The notes beneath the pieces were generated by a model. It did not search any database and had not been told where the DNA came from. It was given only the letters and a program-made list of their open reading frames with translations. From positions 513,505-577,504 of the forward strand of contig MNCI01008326.1 in NCBI GenBank assembly GCA_015680685.1: a stretch of DNA of 64,000 bases, in the 5' to 3' direction. Positions within the stretch are counted from its first letter, which is position 1; every line of letters begins with the position of its first letter. This stretch comes from Gnetum montanum. Lineage: Eukaryota; Streptophyta; Gnetopsida; Gnetales; Gnetaceae. The translations under genes were made by a program, and so were the position numbers. This document shows, piece after piece, positions 35,216 to 46,960 of this stretch.

Positions 35216-37237
35216 CCCTATCATCTAACAAATTGCACAAGGCCTTCAATAAACAATTTCATGACCTAAGAATTAGGAAAGTTAAATATCAGCTAAGAGA
35301 TAAGGTTCTCTACTAGAATCCCACACATAGGCCACAATGTACTAAATTTCAAACACTATGGGAAGGACCTTATATTATTTATGCAACTTTTCCTTTAGGG
35401 GCCATGACAATATACAAACCTAAGTGCCCGAATAAGAAACCTTTGGTCAATGTGCAATAAACCAAACCTTTATAGGAGCTTAGGATAGCCAATACACATG
35501 CTACCTCTCTTGATGGACAACCCTGCTCACTATTTTGGATCTCCTCCTTTCAACTTAATTGTGAGGGAGATGGCCACCTATGCTAACCATTCTAGGCCCT
35601 CAGTTCTTTTTGAATTTTTTTTTTACACATTTTTTGTTTTACACATTGTTTCAACTTTTCTTATTTTTGTTTTACACCATCATTCATGTTTTTACTATTT
35701 CTTTGTTTGCTTGATTTACTTTTATTCATCATCTAATAAGTGTTCATGATGGTGGATTGAATTATATCATATTGATTGTTAATGTTTGGTTTTTACCTTT
35801 GAATTATGATGCTGATATTCAGGTATGGTTCTTTTGGTAAAATAGGCAATGAGTCCATGTCATCCACTCATCCATACAACTCTATGGTCTCCTTTGGCTT
35901 AGAACCATATAGTCTCCTTTTTCTAAGTAAACTTGTTAATGAATTTGTGGTTGGGTATTTTTTAAACCAAGGAAAGACTCAAAGGATGAAAAGGGTGTGA
36001 CTTCAAGGGGATTCAATGCATTGGTGCTAGCCATTCTCTTGGGTGCTTGGATGATTTTTCTTGGGTTTTCTGCCATTCTAACATTGTTCAAATATCAAGA
36101 ATCTGAGTGAATAAAAATAAGTCTTTTCATGGTGTGGTTCTCATGCATAAACATAAAAAAAGGAGAAAAAAGAAAAAAAGGTGAGAATTCAAAGCACACA
36201 CCTTAGACATAATAAAGCAATATGGGCTATAAGANNNNNNNNNNNNNNNNNNNNNNNNNNNNNNNNNNNNNNNNNNNNNNNNNNNNNNNNNNNNNNNNNN
36301 NNNNNNNNNNNNNNNNNNNNNNNNNNNNNNNNNNNNNNNNNNNNNNNNNNNNNNNNNNNNNNNNNNNNNNNNNNNNNNNNNNNNNNNNNNNNNNNNNNNN
36401 NNNNNNNNNNNNNNNNTTAACTCTTGCTTCCAAATGACATTCCTAGAGCCTACGGACTCTTTGGTTTGTGGGTTTGTCAGGGCATAAAGGGCATGAGCCT
36501 ACTTTGGGGAGGACCCACTGGCATTTCTTTTTGGTGCAATTGTTAACTTCCTTCCCTTGAACATTTCCTATAATCAATCATTTCTTATTTCATCCTCATC
36601 CATGACATCCATTTTATTGATGTTGTTGTTGATATTTTTCATCTTTCTTGTTCCTCATGTTTTTCTATCGTATAGCTACCAGAGGTTCGCTCTTAGTCAT
36701 GGGGGCCCTAGCACAAATTTTTTAACTTTTTCCATTTTACTAATTGACTAACCCCTACACCTTGGGTATTTTCTAGTGATAAATCTCCAAACCAGTTTCT
36801 ACCATAACCACAACTCAGCCAATGCGCTTCATATCAAGGGATGGTATCAATTACATTGTGGATTATCTATCCTTGCTCATTTTTGACTGTGTTATGTGTG
36901 CAAATTGCAATCATACAAACAATGGACTAGGCTTGGAGGAATCACTCATGATGGACTAGAACTAGAGAATTTACGCAATGAGCAAGTTTGGTAGCATGGC
37001 TATGGTTAAACAATGGAAGGTGCAATCTTGGAATTGGAAATAACACGCTCCATCTTCTTTCTCTCTCTATTTTTCTCTTCAAGCTACCAAATAAAGGCTT
37101 GGATGTCATTTATGCTTATTGATCCATTTACTAGGCATGTTGAGTCTATCATCCCATTCCACCGTTAGTTGTCAATTAGTCAATAATCCCATACCTTCCC
37201 AATATTTTGTAAGGAACTTGAGGATGAGTTTTTATTC
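35216..37237 (+). other. Copy 3 non-coding tail with an assembly gap
   Basis: The integrase end fades out near 35460. The rest is non-coding and matches the copy 4 tail (57130-59092) closely, including the T-rich block at 35600-35740 and the segment with CTACGGACTCTTTGGTTTGTGGG at 36450. 182 Ns occupy 36235-36416; copy 4 suggests what is missing is ordinary tail. No third ORF. Frames called through the Ns are meaningless. Confidence 0.8.
36235..36416. other. Assembly gap, 182 Ns
   Basis: Run of undefined bases in the copy 3 tail. The flanks match copy 4 around 57880 and 58250, so about 365 bases of tail would be expected here; the gap length is probably an estimate. Confidence 0.9.
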
Positions 37238-37250
37238 AGTTGTGGGGGTA
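37238..37250 (+). promoter_or_regulatory. Polypurine tract of copy 3
   Basis: AGTTGTGGGGGTA directly before the 3' LTR. This is the cleanest example in the window, identical in its core to the tract before the copy 4 LTR. Confidence 0.88.
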
Positions 37251-38187
37251 TCATGATAGCGGTTACTCTAGTGGTTACTCTAGTAGTGAGCAATTATTCT
37301 AATTATTAGAGTAGTTACTTTAGTAGTTATTCTAATTATTAGAGTGGTTACTCTAGCGGTTACTTTAGCAGTTATTCTAATTATTAGAGTGGTTACTCTA
37401 ATTATTAGTGTAGTTGCTCCCAAGCCTATAAATACAGTGCCCAGGTGTACAATTGGGAAGATGTCTTTTAGCAGTCAAGTAGTGAAAATATTGTAGTCTG
37501 TTTGAAAGTTAGATTATTTTCCAAGTGCCTGTAGTAGGAGGTCTAAGTGTGGATAGATCTTTATTTGAGTATTGTGTACTTGTGCACACCTTGTGTACAA
37601 CAATAAAGACGAGCTCTTTGATTTATCCTAATAGCACTTGAGATTTGTTTTTTTTACGCATTCCTTTTATTTTATTTTCTTTTGCATTTATTTTATTTTA
37701 TGCACTTTACATTTCTATTATTAAAATAGCAATTCATTTTGATCAATTAAGCAAATTGTTAAATTACACAAGCATGACCACTTCAAGCATACATGTAATG
37801 CTTGGTAACCTAGTAACAATTAGTGTTTGGTAATCCCAGTAGTGTTGCACTGGTTCATGATGTGTATGGCAAGTGGGAACAGATGGTAGTGTTAGTATTA
37901 GTTAGAACTTAGTTACTAAGTATTTAAGTTAAATTAGTCACTTAGTTACCTCTCTCCTTCCCTACTAGTGTAGGACATAAAAACATAAAAGCTGTAAATA
38001 TCATATGCCTCAATCTTACTTAACCATACAATCATGACATACAAGTAAGCTTGGGAAGACAACGATCAACCAACCCATCCTTGTTCCACAAGGGTGCATA
38101 AGCACTTAGTCCTTGGAATTTGACTGGATCATGTGTGAAATGTTCGTATTCATATGGTTGAGCGTAGGGTTACCTCGCTACTCATCA
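37251..38187 (+). repeat. 3' LTR of copy 3
   Basis: 937 bp, starting TCATGATAGCGG and ending CGCTACTCATCA. It has the U3 palindrome array (three exact cores and a fourth changed just after the core), a TATA box at 37427-37434 and an AATAAAG near 37602. It differs from the 5' LTR in repeat-unit number and by scattered substitutions. It is followed by the CTCCC target copy at 38188-38192. Confidence 0.93.
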
Positions 38188-41100
38188 CTCCCCCTCAATC
38201 TACACATTAGGAAACATGGAGGAAGAGATCCCTAGCATGAAAGAATCATACATCTTAGATCTGGGCTAGTTTTTACTTTAATAAACCATTCATGTATGCT
38301 TCTACTGTTGTCAAGCTCAAGGATTAAGGATTAGGGTCAAAATTGATTAGTTTGGAGTTTTACTAAGTGGTTTTAAGCTTTCTCCTTTTTTTCCACATTG
38401 GAGATAGTATTCTTAATGATCAATATTATTAGGGCTAAGGGTCTTAGGATGTGCAAACATGGTTTCATGACATACACATGACTTTCTTAGCCTTAGTTCA
38501 AGGGTTCTGAAGGTTATTTTGAAGCCCCCCCCTCTCCCCAATTTTCCCCCTTTCTTCCATGCTAGTTAGCATGTAAGAGATGGATCCTAGTGTGGAGGGA
38601 CCAAGGGACTCTACTTTTTTCTATTTTTGATAATTTTAACTATGCATGCATGTCCATACAGTTGCTAGAGTTGATTATCGATTCCTAAGGTAGATATCTA
38701 GCCATTTTAAGTGTTTTGAATGGGTTTTTAGGAATTTCCCCCTCTATCCATGTTAGGGCTAGGATGCTCAACATGGATGGGATCCTCCTCACCATGGAGA
38801 ACCTAAGAGGAAAACGTTTTGATAATTTCATATGACTTCCAAAAGTTTGGTGGCTTTCAAAATGATTTGGTTGCTTCTAGAACGTAAACTACATGAAAAA
38901 ATCAATAGTTTTGGCTTCCATCTTTCATCCACACTAAGAATAGAGTGCTCAATAGGGATGAGATTCTTGCTAGCATGCAAGAAACTTAAAAGGTTTATTT
39001 TTACCTTCTAGAGAGACTGTGAAGGTTTTAGTGTTAGGTAGAAGGCAATTTGAAGTTGTTTCTTATTTCTAGGATCACCACTAACTTTCCTAATTTCATC
39101 ACCCTAGTTTCCATCTAGGGTGGCATGGAAGAGGTCTCCCCCAGTATGGAAGAATTAAAAAAGTTAGATCTAGGTCATTTCAACACCCAATCAACCATGC
39201 ATGTTAGCCTTTGGGCTTGGCTATGTGAACAATCAATACTGAGTTTTGCCTATTTAGAGGCTCCTAAGTGCCTCATGCATTCTTTCACTTTCCTTCCATG
39301 TTGGTCATGATGTACCTAGCATGGATGAGAGGCAAATAATAGTTTTGTACCATATTTGACTACTTTTGAGGCATTCACTAGCTCTAGAGGGTTCTAGCAA
39401 GGTCTAGGGTTCACTTGGCTTCAAGAAATGGCTTCTAAGTAGTTAATTTAGGTTATTTTTAGCTTCCCTCAAGCTATCCACATTGGATATCAGATGCTTA
39501 ATGTTAATGAAGCCTCCCCTAGCATGAAAACATCAAATCCCAAAGTTTCAACCACTTTCGACTAGGTTTGATGAGGTTTCAAGGTTGTTGGACGTGCGTA
39601 GAGGGTTCTAAGTCATGTGCGTCCACTTTGGAGGTCAAACTTGGGCTATATGGATGTTGTGGGGTCAATAAGAATATATTTTAACCCCTTTTTTCCATGT
39701 TTGGTATTTTTTCCCCAACATGGAAACCCAAGTTGTCTAGTTTGTTCATGTCTAACCCCCTTTCCAGAGCCTAGAATTGGAAAAAGGTAGGCTTTTACTA
39801 TTAACAAAGGTAAGAAATTATGTTTTAATGTTTTTAAGAAATGGTATGCATTTATCAACATTGGTTATGCCATCCACAACATGAACACATGGGAGTTAAG
39901 GTTGAAATGTTGTTTTAAGTGTCAAAAGTGCATAGAACTTAGCATTGATGCAATTTTTTGGCTAAGAGGGAAGGTGTATAGTGGGGCCAACAACCCAAAA
40001 ATTTAAAATTTTAAAAATTGAAGCTATTTCCCAACAATCCCATCATGGAAGAAAGTTTTCCATCCTCCCCTAGGCCTTGCACTTTAGTGCACTTGGAGTT
40101 ATGGTGCACTATATTAGCAACTAGGGTTTAAAGTTGGGCATTTACGAGTAGATGTAGTTTATATTATTACAATTTGTAAGTTTGAAATCACAATTGTCAT
40201 TGTACACCAAAAACATATTAGAGAAGAGCTCTAGTAGTGTTGTAGAGAGCAATAATCTTCAGTGTGGAAGTCTCCCATCTCCCTTGCAACTAGCATTGAA
40301 CCATCAACTTCCTCAATTTTCAACCTTTCTAAGCATTGAAACTACCATGGTGCCCAAGTAACAATTTGGGGGTAAGGCCATTTTTCTCAAATCTAGGCCA
40401 TTTGTCAAAATTAAATTCCAATAAAATTTTACCCCCTAATTTTGATGTGTTTTCTAATGGGTATCTATTTTTTCAACTATTTTCGCTATTTCTCATGGCT
40501 ATGTCAAAGTTGGGTTTTAGCTTTTTTAGCTTTGTACATGAAAAAGAAGTGAGAAATGTTGTGTATTTTTTTCCTATGAAAATGGATACCTATTCTTAAA
40601 ATTTCAGGAAGTGGGTTTGTAGCCCTCTATTTAAACTTTCCAATGGATATTGTCTCATTCAATTTGTCTTTGAAATGATTAATTTATGGTTTTTTTCCTA
40701 AGGTTATGCAATTAGGTTTTTATACTATTTTTAGATTTCTATGTAAATTCATGCATTTTTATACAAAAATAGCCATCTTTTTTAGCATGTTTTTGTCATC
40801 TTTGGGTAGGTCTTGGCTTTGACTTTCCAATGGAGGTGGAATCACTCTGATTGGACATAAAACAACTTTTTAATTAATTTTTCATTAAGCCTATGTCAAA
40901 AAGGGATTTCTGCTGTTTTCATATTTTTGTCAAAATGGATAAATTTTTTCTAAATAAATGGCAAGGGTTTTCAGTTTTTGTTAACTATGGGTAGATAAAG
41001 ATCGATTTAATATTTCAAATGGTGGTGGAATCACTCTATTTGGATCTCAAACGAATTTTTTGACAAATTTTTTACCAACCCTACACAAAATAGGGTTAAT

Positions 41101-41300
41101 GGTGATAGCTACAATTTTTGCTAAATTTGTCTATACTCCATGTAAAAATAGTTATGTATTTTTTATTACAATGGTCATGGCTACAAAGCTTGTGATTTCA
41201 GGATTCTTTTGGAGCTTTTATGAATTTTTGATGAATTTTTTGCTATGGTTTTGTCAACAAGGCAAAACTATGGTTGTAGCACTTTTTCACTTTTAGGGAA
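38188..41300. repeat. Tandem array of about 190-bp units, right arm
   Basis: The array resumes right after copy 3. Landmarks of the TTCCATG/TCCACATT type fall at about 38201, 38390, 38555, 38745, 38928, 39107, 39293, 39473 and 39690. A further series with TTTCCAATGGAGGTGGAATCAC-like starts falls at about 40450, 40639, 40827, 41016 and 41200 (steps of 184-189). The whole array, without copy 3, is about 4.3 kb and some 22 units. The forward frames at 39125-39310, 40336-40599 and 41060-41296 lie inside it and change from unit to unit, so they are not genes. The C-run at 38525-38545 is part of a unit. Confidence 0.65.
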
Positions 41301-41675
41301 GGATGCGATTGACATGTGTAGTAAAACCTACATTTTAAATTAATTTTTTATGAAAATTGCTAGCATTTACTACTTTTATAAAGCTTTTTACAATGGCTAT
41401 ATTCTTTTTTAAGATTTAAATGATTTTTTCTAAGTTTAGGCATGGTGTAGACTAAGGCTTAATTTTGGTTATGAAGCTTTGGCTATAATATTATGGCTCT
41501 GAAGTAAAAGGCTATGAAAGGTTATAATAATGCTTTTTGTGGAATTTCTTAAACAAACTTAAATAAGCATCTTATAGCTTTTCATAGAGGCTAATTTCAC
41601 CTCCAACTAGAATGTTTTTCTCAACTTATTAAGAAATTCTAATCAGTCATAATGTTTTTGCTTTACTGCATATAG

Positions 41676-44600
41676 GGTTTTCTTGAAGCCCATACTCATC
41701 ATTATGGAGTTGGTGGGCATTCTATGCTACATTGGTCATCCCATGACCAATACCCCACTCCTTGATATGCCTTTGGGGAAGGCTTCACTATGGTTCCAGC
41801 CTAGGAGAAGGGAACAAAACTTCAGCATGATGTTGTTGTTACACTTGTCTACAGATGTGGATGGGGCCATAGTAGAGACTCTATTTCTTCATGCATATAA
41901 TCTAATTATTTATTTTATTACTAACAATCCTCCTTCTAGGATAGTAGGAGGAACTTTAGATGAGATCAGCCCATGCTACCTTATAGAGATCAGATGATGC
42001 TAGAGTATAATGAGTATAATGTTGAAAATACTCTAATGGTGATGTATAGAGCCAACAAATTGTTCCACAACTAACTCAATAATATGTATCATCTACAAGG
42101 ATAAGCATGGTTATTATAGTGTTTTTATGGCTTTATTATCTAAAATTCATTTCCTAACTTCATCATATTTATGAACTTCTTGCAAGTACAAAGTCAATGA
42201 TCAAGGCTTAATCCTTCATGATCAAACCTTGGTAGTGGCTCAAATCACTCTAAATGAATTCACCAAGAGCCCCAAGATTAGAACTATTGTGTATCAACAT
42301 TTGATAGGGGAATTTGATGCATATTCTACAAGGTTCAATCTTGTATACAAGAAGTGTAAGAATGATGGGATGACACAAAACTAGTCGATAGACTCCAATG
42401 ACTCCATGGATCACACCTTTGTATTTGGGACCTCCACTCAAATCACACTGAAGAAGAAGAAGAAAGGTAAACATAAAGGCTATAACTTCTAAAACTCTAA
42501 GTGTTTTACTACTTTGACTAGTTTTTAAACTTTCTTATGTTGATGCTAAACTTTGGCTATTGCTTTACAGGACTTTCCACCCCTGTTGATGTCACCATAC
42601 CACTTTCAGGACCATGTCATGAGGATACCCTCATCCTGAAGCATGGTGAGGTGATACCAACACAAGAGTGGCTAAGGGGAAAGGTTCCTGGGTACATTCA
42701 AGTAAACATCCAACTTATGGATTTTTTTTATGTATTTATGGCATCTATTCCTTCCATCCCTATTGCAAAGATGCTTTATATCATTGACTCCTTCAATGAG
42801 AAGGCTGGTCATTTTAGCACCACCATTTGAGATGTGAAGATTAACATAGACATTGATGAGGGCCTCTTTTGTAGCTTATTTGATTTCCCCATTGATAGGC
42901 AAAGGTTTCCACTAGAATAGTAAGGGAATTAGTCTCTCATGAGATAGTTTTGGAGTGGCTTGGTGCCAACATGGACCACTCCAAAATTTCCATGGATGGC
43001 TTCATTAACCTTGATGTGAAGGAATCATATCATTTTTTCAAGTCTCATGCATTTCCCAAATTATTATTACAAAAGACGGTGAATTGGCATCATGTAGGTG
43101 TGGACCTTTAAGGAGGTCTTGATGGATGACACTAGGTTTAACTAGGTGGCTTCCTTGGTTGTTGGGCTTCAAGAGGAGATCCTTAGACTCTATGTAGACA
43201 CCTCTACAATAATCCACATGCATTTTTAATTTATTTTTGGTTTATTTAAAGAGTTTTACAGAGTTTCTGGTGATGTATAGGAATGGATGCTATGTTTCCC
43301 AAGACCCAAGGCAACTTCCTGGGCCTTGAATAAAACATATTTATCCAACAGTGCAAGCCTAGAACCCACTAGAGAGGATGGATGATCCACTATACATTAT
43401 CAACAAGAATCTTGATGTTATGCAATCCAAATTCTGTGATAGTATGGATGATGAGGAATCTCTTGCATTTTCAATGAGTGTCTATAAGGCTAAATGACAA
43501 TGTTTGTAGGTTGAAGGGGTAGCTAAGAAGAAACTCAAGAGGCCCATAAAGGAGGTACCACAAACATTAAACCAACCTCCCTTGAAAAGGTTTAAATTTA
43601 AGTTTAAGTCATCATAGCAAGCAATCACAAGTATGTTTTACCCATGTTTGGCTACTTTATGTTTTAAAGTTTATGGCTATGACATGGCTTCATGTGTTAA
43701 CCAATTTTCTATGTGCTATGATCATAATTAAGTATCAAGTCCTAGTAGCCCAATCTACCATAGAGAAAGAACAAAGGTCTATAGAAGAGCCACTATTCAA
43801 GAAACCTGATGCTAAGGGGTTTTTTGATGTAGATATAGATGATCTAGACACCTTGTCTATTGAGGTAGTGCTAGGTACATTCCCCATCATCATTCCAGAG
43901 GACGAGGACGAGGAGTCAGGTATGCACATCTTAATGCTTTTGTTATATCATATTGTTTAATTTTGGTTTTCATCCTAACCACTTGATGATTGTAATGATT
44001 TTAGTAGTTCCTAAGCCACAAATCCAAGTCCTTGTCTCTAAGTTTCATGTGAAACAATGAATAGAGACTCTAGATAAGAGAGAGTTCATCTATAGGATTG
44101 ATAAGGACATCATCAACTAATTGAAACAAGTTGCACTTGAGATAAGTAATAACTTTGTTTTATGTGTCTTAGTTGTTTGGCTATGTTATATGCTATGTTT
44201 GTATCATCACTATCTTAGATTATGCATTATGTTTATGACTGTATTTCATTCTTTTGTAGTGCCTTCTATGGAGTGGAACCCCAACAAAGACATGAAGATT
44301 GACTCCTTGCCTAAGCTTCCCTCCAATGTATCTAGTGTATCCTTGAAGCTATATGAGACTACTAGTGATCTATCAATGTGATGTGCCAAAGCTTCATGAG
44401 AGCTAGAGGTCCAATGAATCCTTATGGGAAGAAGTTGTGGCCTTAAGGAAGAAGACTTAATAGTAGGAGGAGACAATTAGAGATCTCTAGGACCACAAAG
44501 CCTTTGTGGAATCCCAAGTGTCTAACTCAAGGAAATTGCAGACCAGGAAGATCATGTGGACCCCCTACTGGCATACCATTTAGGATAAAGTAGTGCTCTC

Positions 44601-45480
44601 ATTGGAGATGATGGAACAACAGATGCAAATGGATCTCATCTTGTAGAAGGTTGAGGATTAAAAGGATCAGTGCACTTGGGTCTTAAGTGAGGTAAGACAG
44701 AAAAGGCCCACAACCAATAGTACAAGGTAGATCATGGGGCCTACCTCAAGTAGGTTAAGGAGGAGTTGGTTGATCAATGAAAGAAAGAGCTATTCATCCA
44801 AGGGATCTAGGTAGAAAGTTCCTATCAACTTTTTGAGAGTACTCTCATGGTGGAGCAGTCACCTACTTCTTAGATTACCACTATTGTAGGTGAGACTCCT
44901 ATGGTTGCTATTACCCAAGAGCCACCTACTTGGACTACAATAGCTAGGACCAGCATCCTTTCTGGCATTAATCTTGGGAATGTTGACTAGGTCAACATGA
45001 CAAAGGACAAAATCCTCCATTGTTTAGAGGAATGCCTTTAACATATACCCCTAGAATTTATGGAGATGTAATCCCTATAGGTTTGATGCATTTTATATTT
45101 TAGTTTTTGTTTTTGTTTATGTTTTTGGCTATGGGTTACTAACTGGCTATGTGTTATTGTATTTTAGACATCAAGAGACATTGGTGGCCCTAGTGGTAAG
45201 GGTGGGAATGATCCACCAGTTCCTCCTCTAGATGCCCCTCAATAGCCTCCATCACCTTATTCTAGCATGTTGGCTATATATTTTTATTTTCATATTAATG
45301 GCTATGATTAGCCAAGACTATGGTTGTTATTATTTTTTGGCATTTTTTCTACACAGTGTGGCCATGATTATGTATGTTATGGACACTTTAAATTTCAATT
45401 TAAAATTTTGGTTTTATTTTTGGCTATCTCTATTGTTGTAGTAAGGGTTGTAAATGTTGTGAATGTTGTTAATGACTATG
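41676..45480 (+). pseudogene. Multi-exon ORF antisense to family B, unrecognised
   Basis: A series of plus-strand coding blocks is separated by intron-like gaps. Block 1 (41676-42099) starts after a TTTACTGCATATAG acceptor. Block 2 (42187-42466) contains LVVAQITLNEFTKSPKIR and VYKKCKNDGMTQ. It joins in frame across 42467-42570 (GTAAAC...TTTACAG) to block 3 (42571-about 43220), with VTIPLSGPCHEDTLILKHGE and EWLRGKVPGYIQ, then after a frameshift ISMDGFINLDVKESYHFF. Block 4 (43263-43630) is basic near its end. Block 5 (43733-43919), with PIIIPEDEDEES, joins in frame across 43920-44004 to VVPKPQIQVLVSKFHVK (block 6). Block 7 (44260-45080) has coiled-coil character, and block 8 (45168-45268) is Gly/Pro-rich. 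Several stops and frameshifts show decay. I do not recognise a domain. It could be an antisense ORF of a Tat-type element, a captured gene or a host pseudogene. Confidence 0.5.
42467..42570 (+). other. Intron-like gap joining two blocks in frame
   Basis: 104 bp, donor AG|GTAAAC and acceptor GCTTTACAG. Removing it continues the same reading frame from a Lys run into GLSTPVDV. Six similar gaps lie at about 42100-42186 (donor decayed to GA), 43631-43732, 43920-44004, 44142-44259 (donor decayed to AT), 45081-45167 (with a perfect TACTAAC branch sequence 24 bp before the acceptor) and 45269-45356. All are 85-118 bp. Confidence 0.55.
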
Positions 45481-45539
45481 TTGACATTTTGGTTATAACC
45501 TTAAATGGATAATTGATGCTATAATAGGATAAATAAAAA

Positions 45540-45860
45540 GAAATATAATAAAAGAGATGTTTGCTAGTTTTAAGCCATAGTTGGCACAAGTTGTGTTGTT
45601 TTGTGAATTTAAGGCCATGAAAAGTCATGATGCATTGTGGTTACTTTGCCAGTTTAGAGCCATGGTGGACAACGTTTTTAGTTTAAAGTCTTCACAAATA
45701 AGTGATGTCAGTTTAACATCATAGCAAGTCATGTTGTGTAATTTTCTCTACTAGTTTAAAGCCATGGTGAGCCATGTTGCCAGTTGAGAGTCTTAGTAGA
45801 CTAGTGATGCTAGTTGAAGGACATAGAAAGCTAGTGATAAACATATATTTATAAGGCCTT
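45540..45860. repeat. Short-period degenerate tandem repeat
   Basis: About eight units of 30-43 bp share a core close to AGTTTAAAGCCATGGTGAGC followed by CATGTTG, for example near 45573, 45609, 45650, 45745 and 45765. It lies between the antisense ORF and the family B protease. No coding frame. Confidence 0.6.
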
Positions 45861-46199
45861 TTGATGTTTATAATAAGAGTAAAAGTAAAGAAATACTATA
45901 ATAAATAAGCAAAAATGCAAATGAAAGTAGAAACTTAGGCTATATGCATAGGCTACATGCATAAAGAGTAAAACAAAAATGCATAAAAAGGTATAACAAA
46001 TTGAAAAAGAAAGGTTACGCTATATGGCTATCAATGCATTTTGTTATAATGTCATGGGATATAAAGGTTAAGGTGCACTTCATTTGTGTAGATTTTTCCT
46101 AATCTTTGAAAGATTATGGAATGAGTAAGGTCTACTCAGCATAGGCTTATACTCACCATCATCTTTACTTATGATGTTAAAAATGATTTCATCCCATAA
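45861..46199. other. AT-rich spacer beside the family B protease
   Basis: No coding frame. It is rich in ATGCATAGGCTAC-type words resembling 26401-26560 at the far end of the interval. If the protease-RT interval is an intron of the sense transcript, its donor would lie here. Confidence 0.4.
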
Positions 46200-46960
46200 T
46201 GCATCTCGTTGTCTATTGTTATCATTGTTGGATTTCTGCTCTTTCTCGGGTTAGTGGACTTTGTGGCTAGAAGATTCTTCTTGAAGTTCCACTTTAGACC
46301 CATGCTCAAGGTTCACATTGTTGATAACCAAGGGAATCACGTTATAACCATGAATGATGATTTCACCTTTCTCGTAAGTAAGGTGGATTTCTTGATGGAT
46401 GAGAGAGGACATAGCTCGTAATTAAGCTAACCAAGGTCTTCCTAGGATAAGGTTGAACTCTTGTGTCTCTTCTACCACCAAGAAATTCCTAGCTATGGGG
46501 AATTGCTCCCTTGTCACAAAATCCAAGGAGATAGATCCCTTGACAACAACCCTTGATCCATTGAAGGACTTAAGACCTACGGTGGTTCTAGGCTATACCT
46601 ACTCAACTAAGCCTAAGCATTTAACAATGGTTCATGGAATGACATTAGTTGTGGCCCCATCATCAACATGCACTCTATGCACTTTAAATTTCCCTATATG
46701 TATGGTTATGAACAAAGGAGCCCTAGTCACCTTGCCATCTTGTGAAATAACCTTGATTTCTTAATCGTGAAATACTAACGATGTTGACTTCTCCTCCCTT
46801 GGTGAGGGAGTAACCATAATTACATGGATGGATTCCTCGTTAGTAGGGATGTTCTTACTAATGGGAATGGAAGTCAACATTTTGACTAGCACCTTACGAT
46901 GTGTGGTAGAATTCATGTTCAACTTGTAAAATCTTAGAGTTATATTCATCTACTTGAAAG
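46200..46960 (-). pseudogene. Family B protease (Tat/Ogre-like)
   Basis: The minus strand encodes a gypsy aspartic protease: VHVDDGATTNVIP (about 46680-46640), where DDG stands for the D-S/T-G triad with the catalytic Asp kept, then GLKSFNGSR and FLVVEETQEFNLILGRPWLA (about 46510-46450), then AMSSLIHQEIHLTYEKGEII (about 46420-46365). The ILGRPWL and SSLHQ-type motifs are the standard end of Tat-lineage proteases. Stops occur in several places. Gag lies upstream at higher coordinates. The expected RT does not follow; an antisense ORF and the tandem array intervene. Confidence 0.85.

Larger units (their letters stand above)
28203..38187 (+). mobile_element. Family A copy 3: full-length Athila-lineage retrotransposon
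   Basis: A complete 9985-bp element has two LTRs (28203-29186 and 37251-38187), a tRNA-Asp-type primer site, gag, protease, RT, RNase H, integrase, a non-coding tail, a polypurine tract and a perfect 5-bp target duplication. Lineage evidence includes the FMDDFSTYG box, the MVQDGIVLGHKIS block and the gag block with DPxNHLQ. No third ORF lies after integrase. The two LTRs match at roughly nine positions in ten by eye, so the insertion is old. Stops occur in every domain. The element contains a 182-N gap in its tail and a single-N join in RT. Confidence 0.92.

Noticed and set aside
36181-36437. Three open frames across 36181-36437
   Set aside because: They consist almost entirely of undefined bases in an assembly gap.
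40336-41296. Possible small membrane-protein genes at 40336-40599 and 41060-41296
   Set aside because: Phe-rich frames arise from T-rich DNA and lie inside units of the tandem array. Neighbouring units do not keep the frame.
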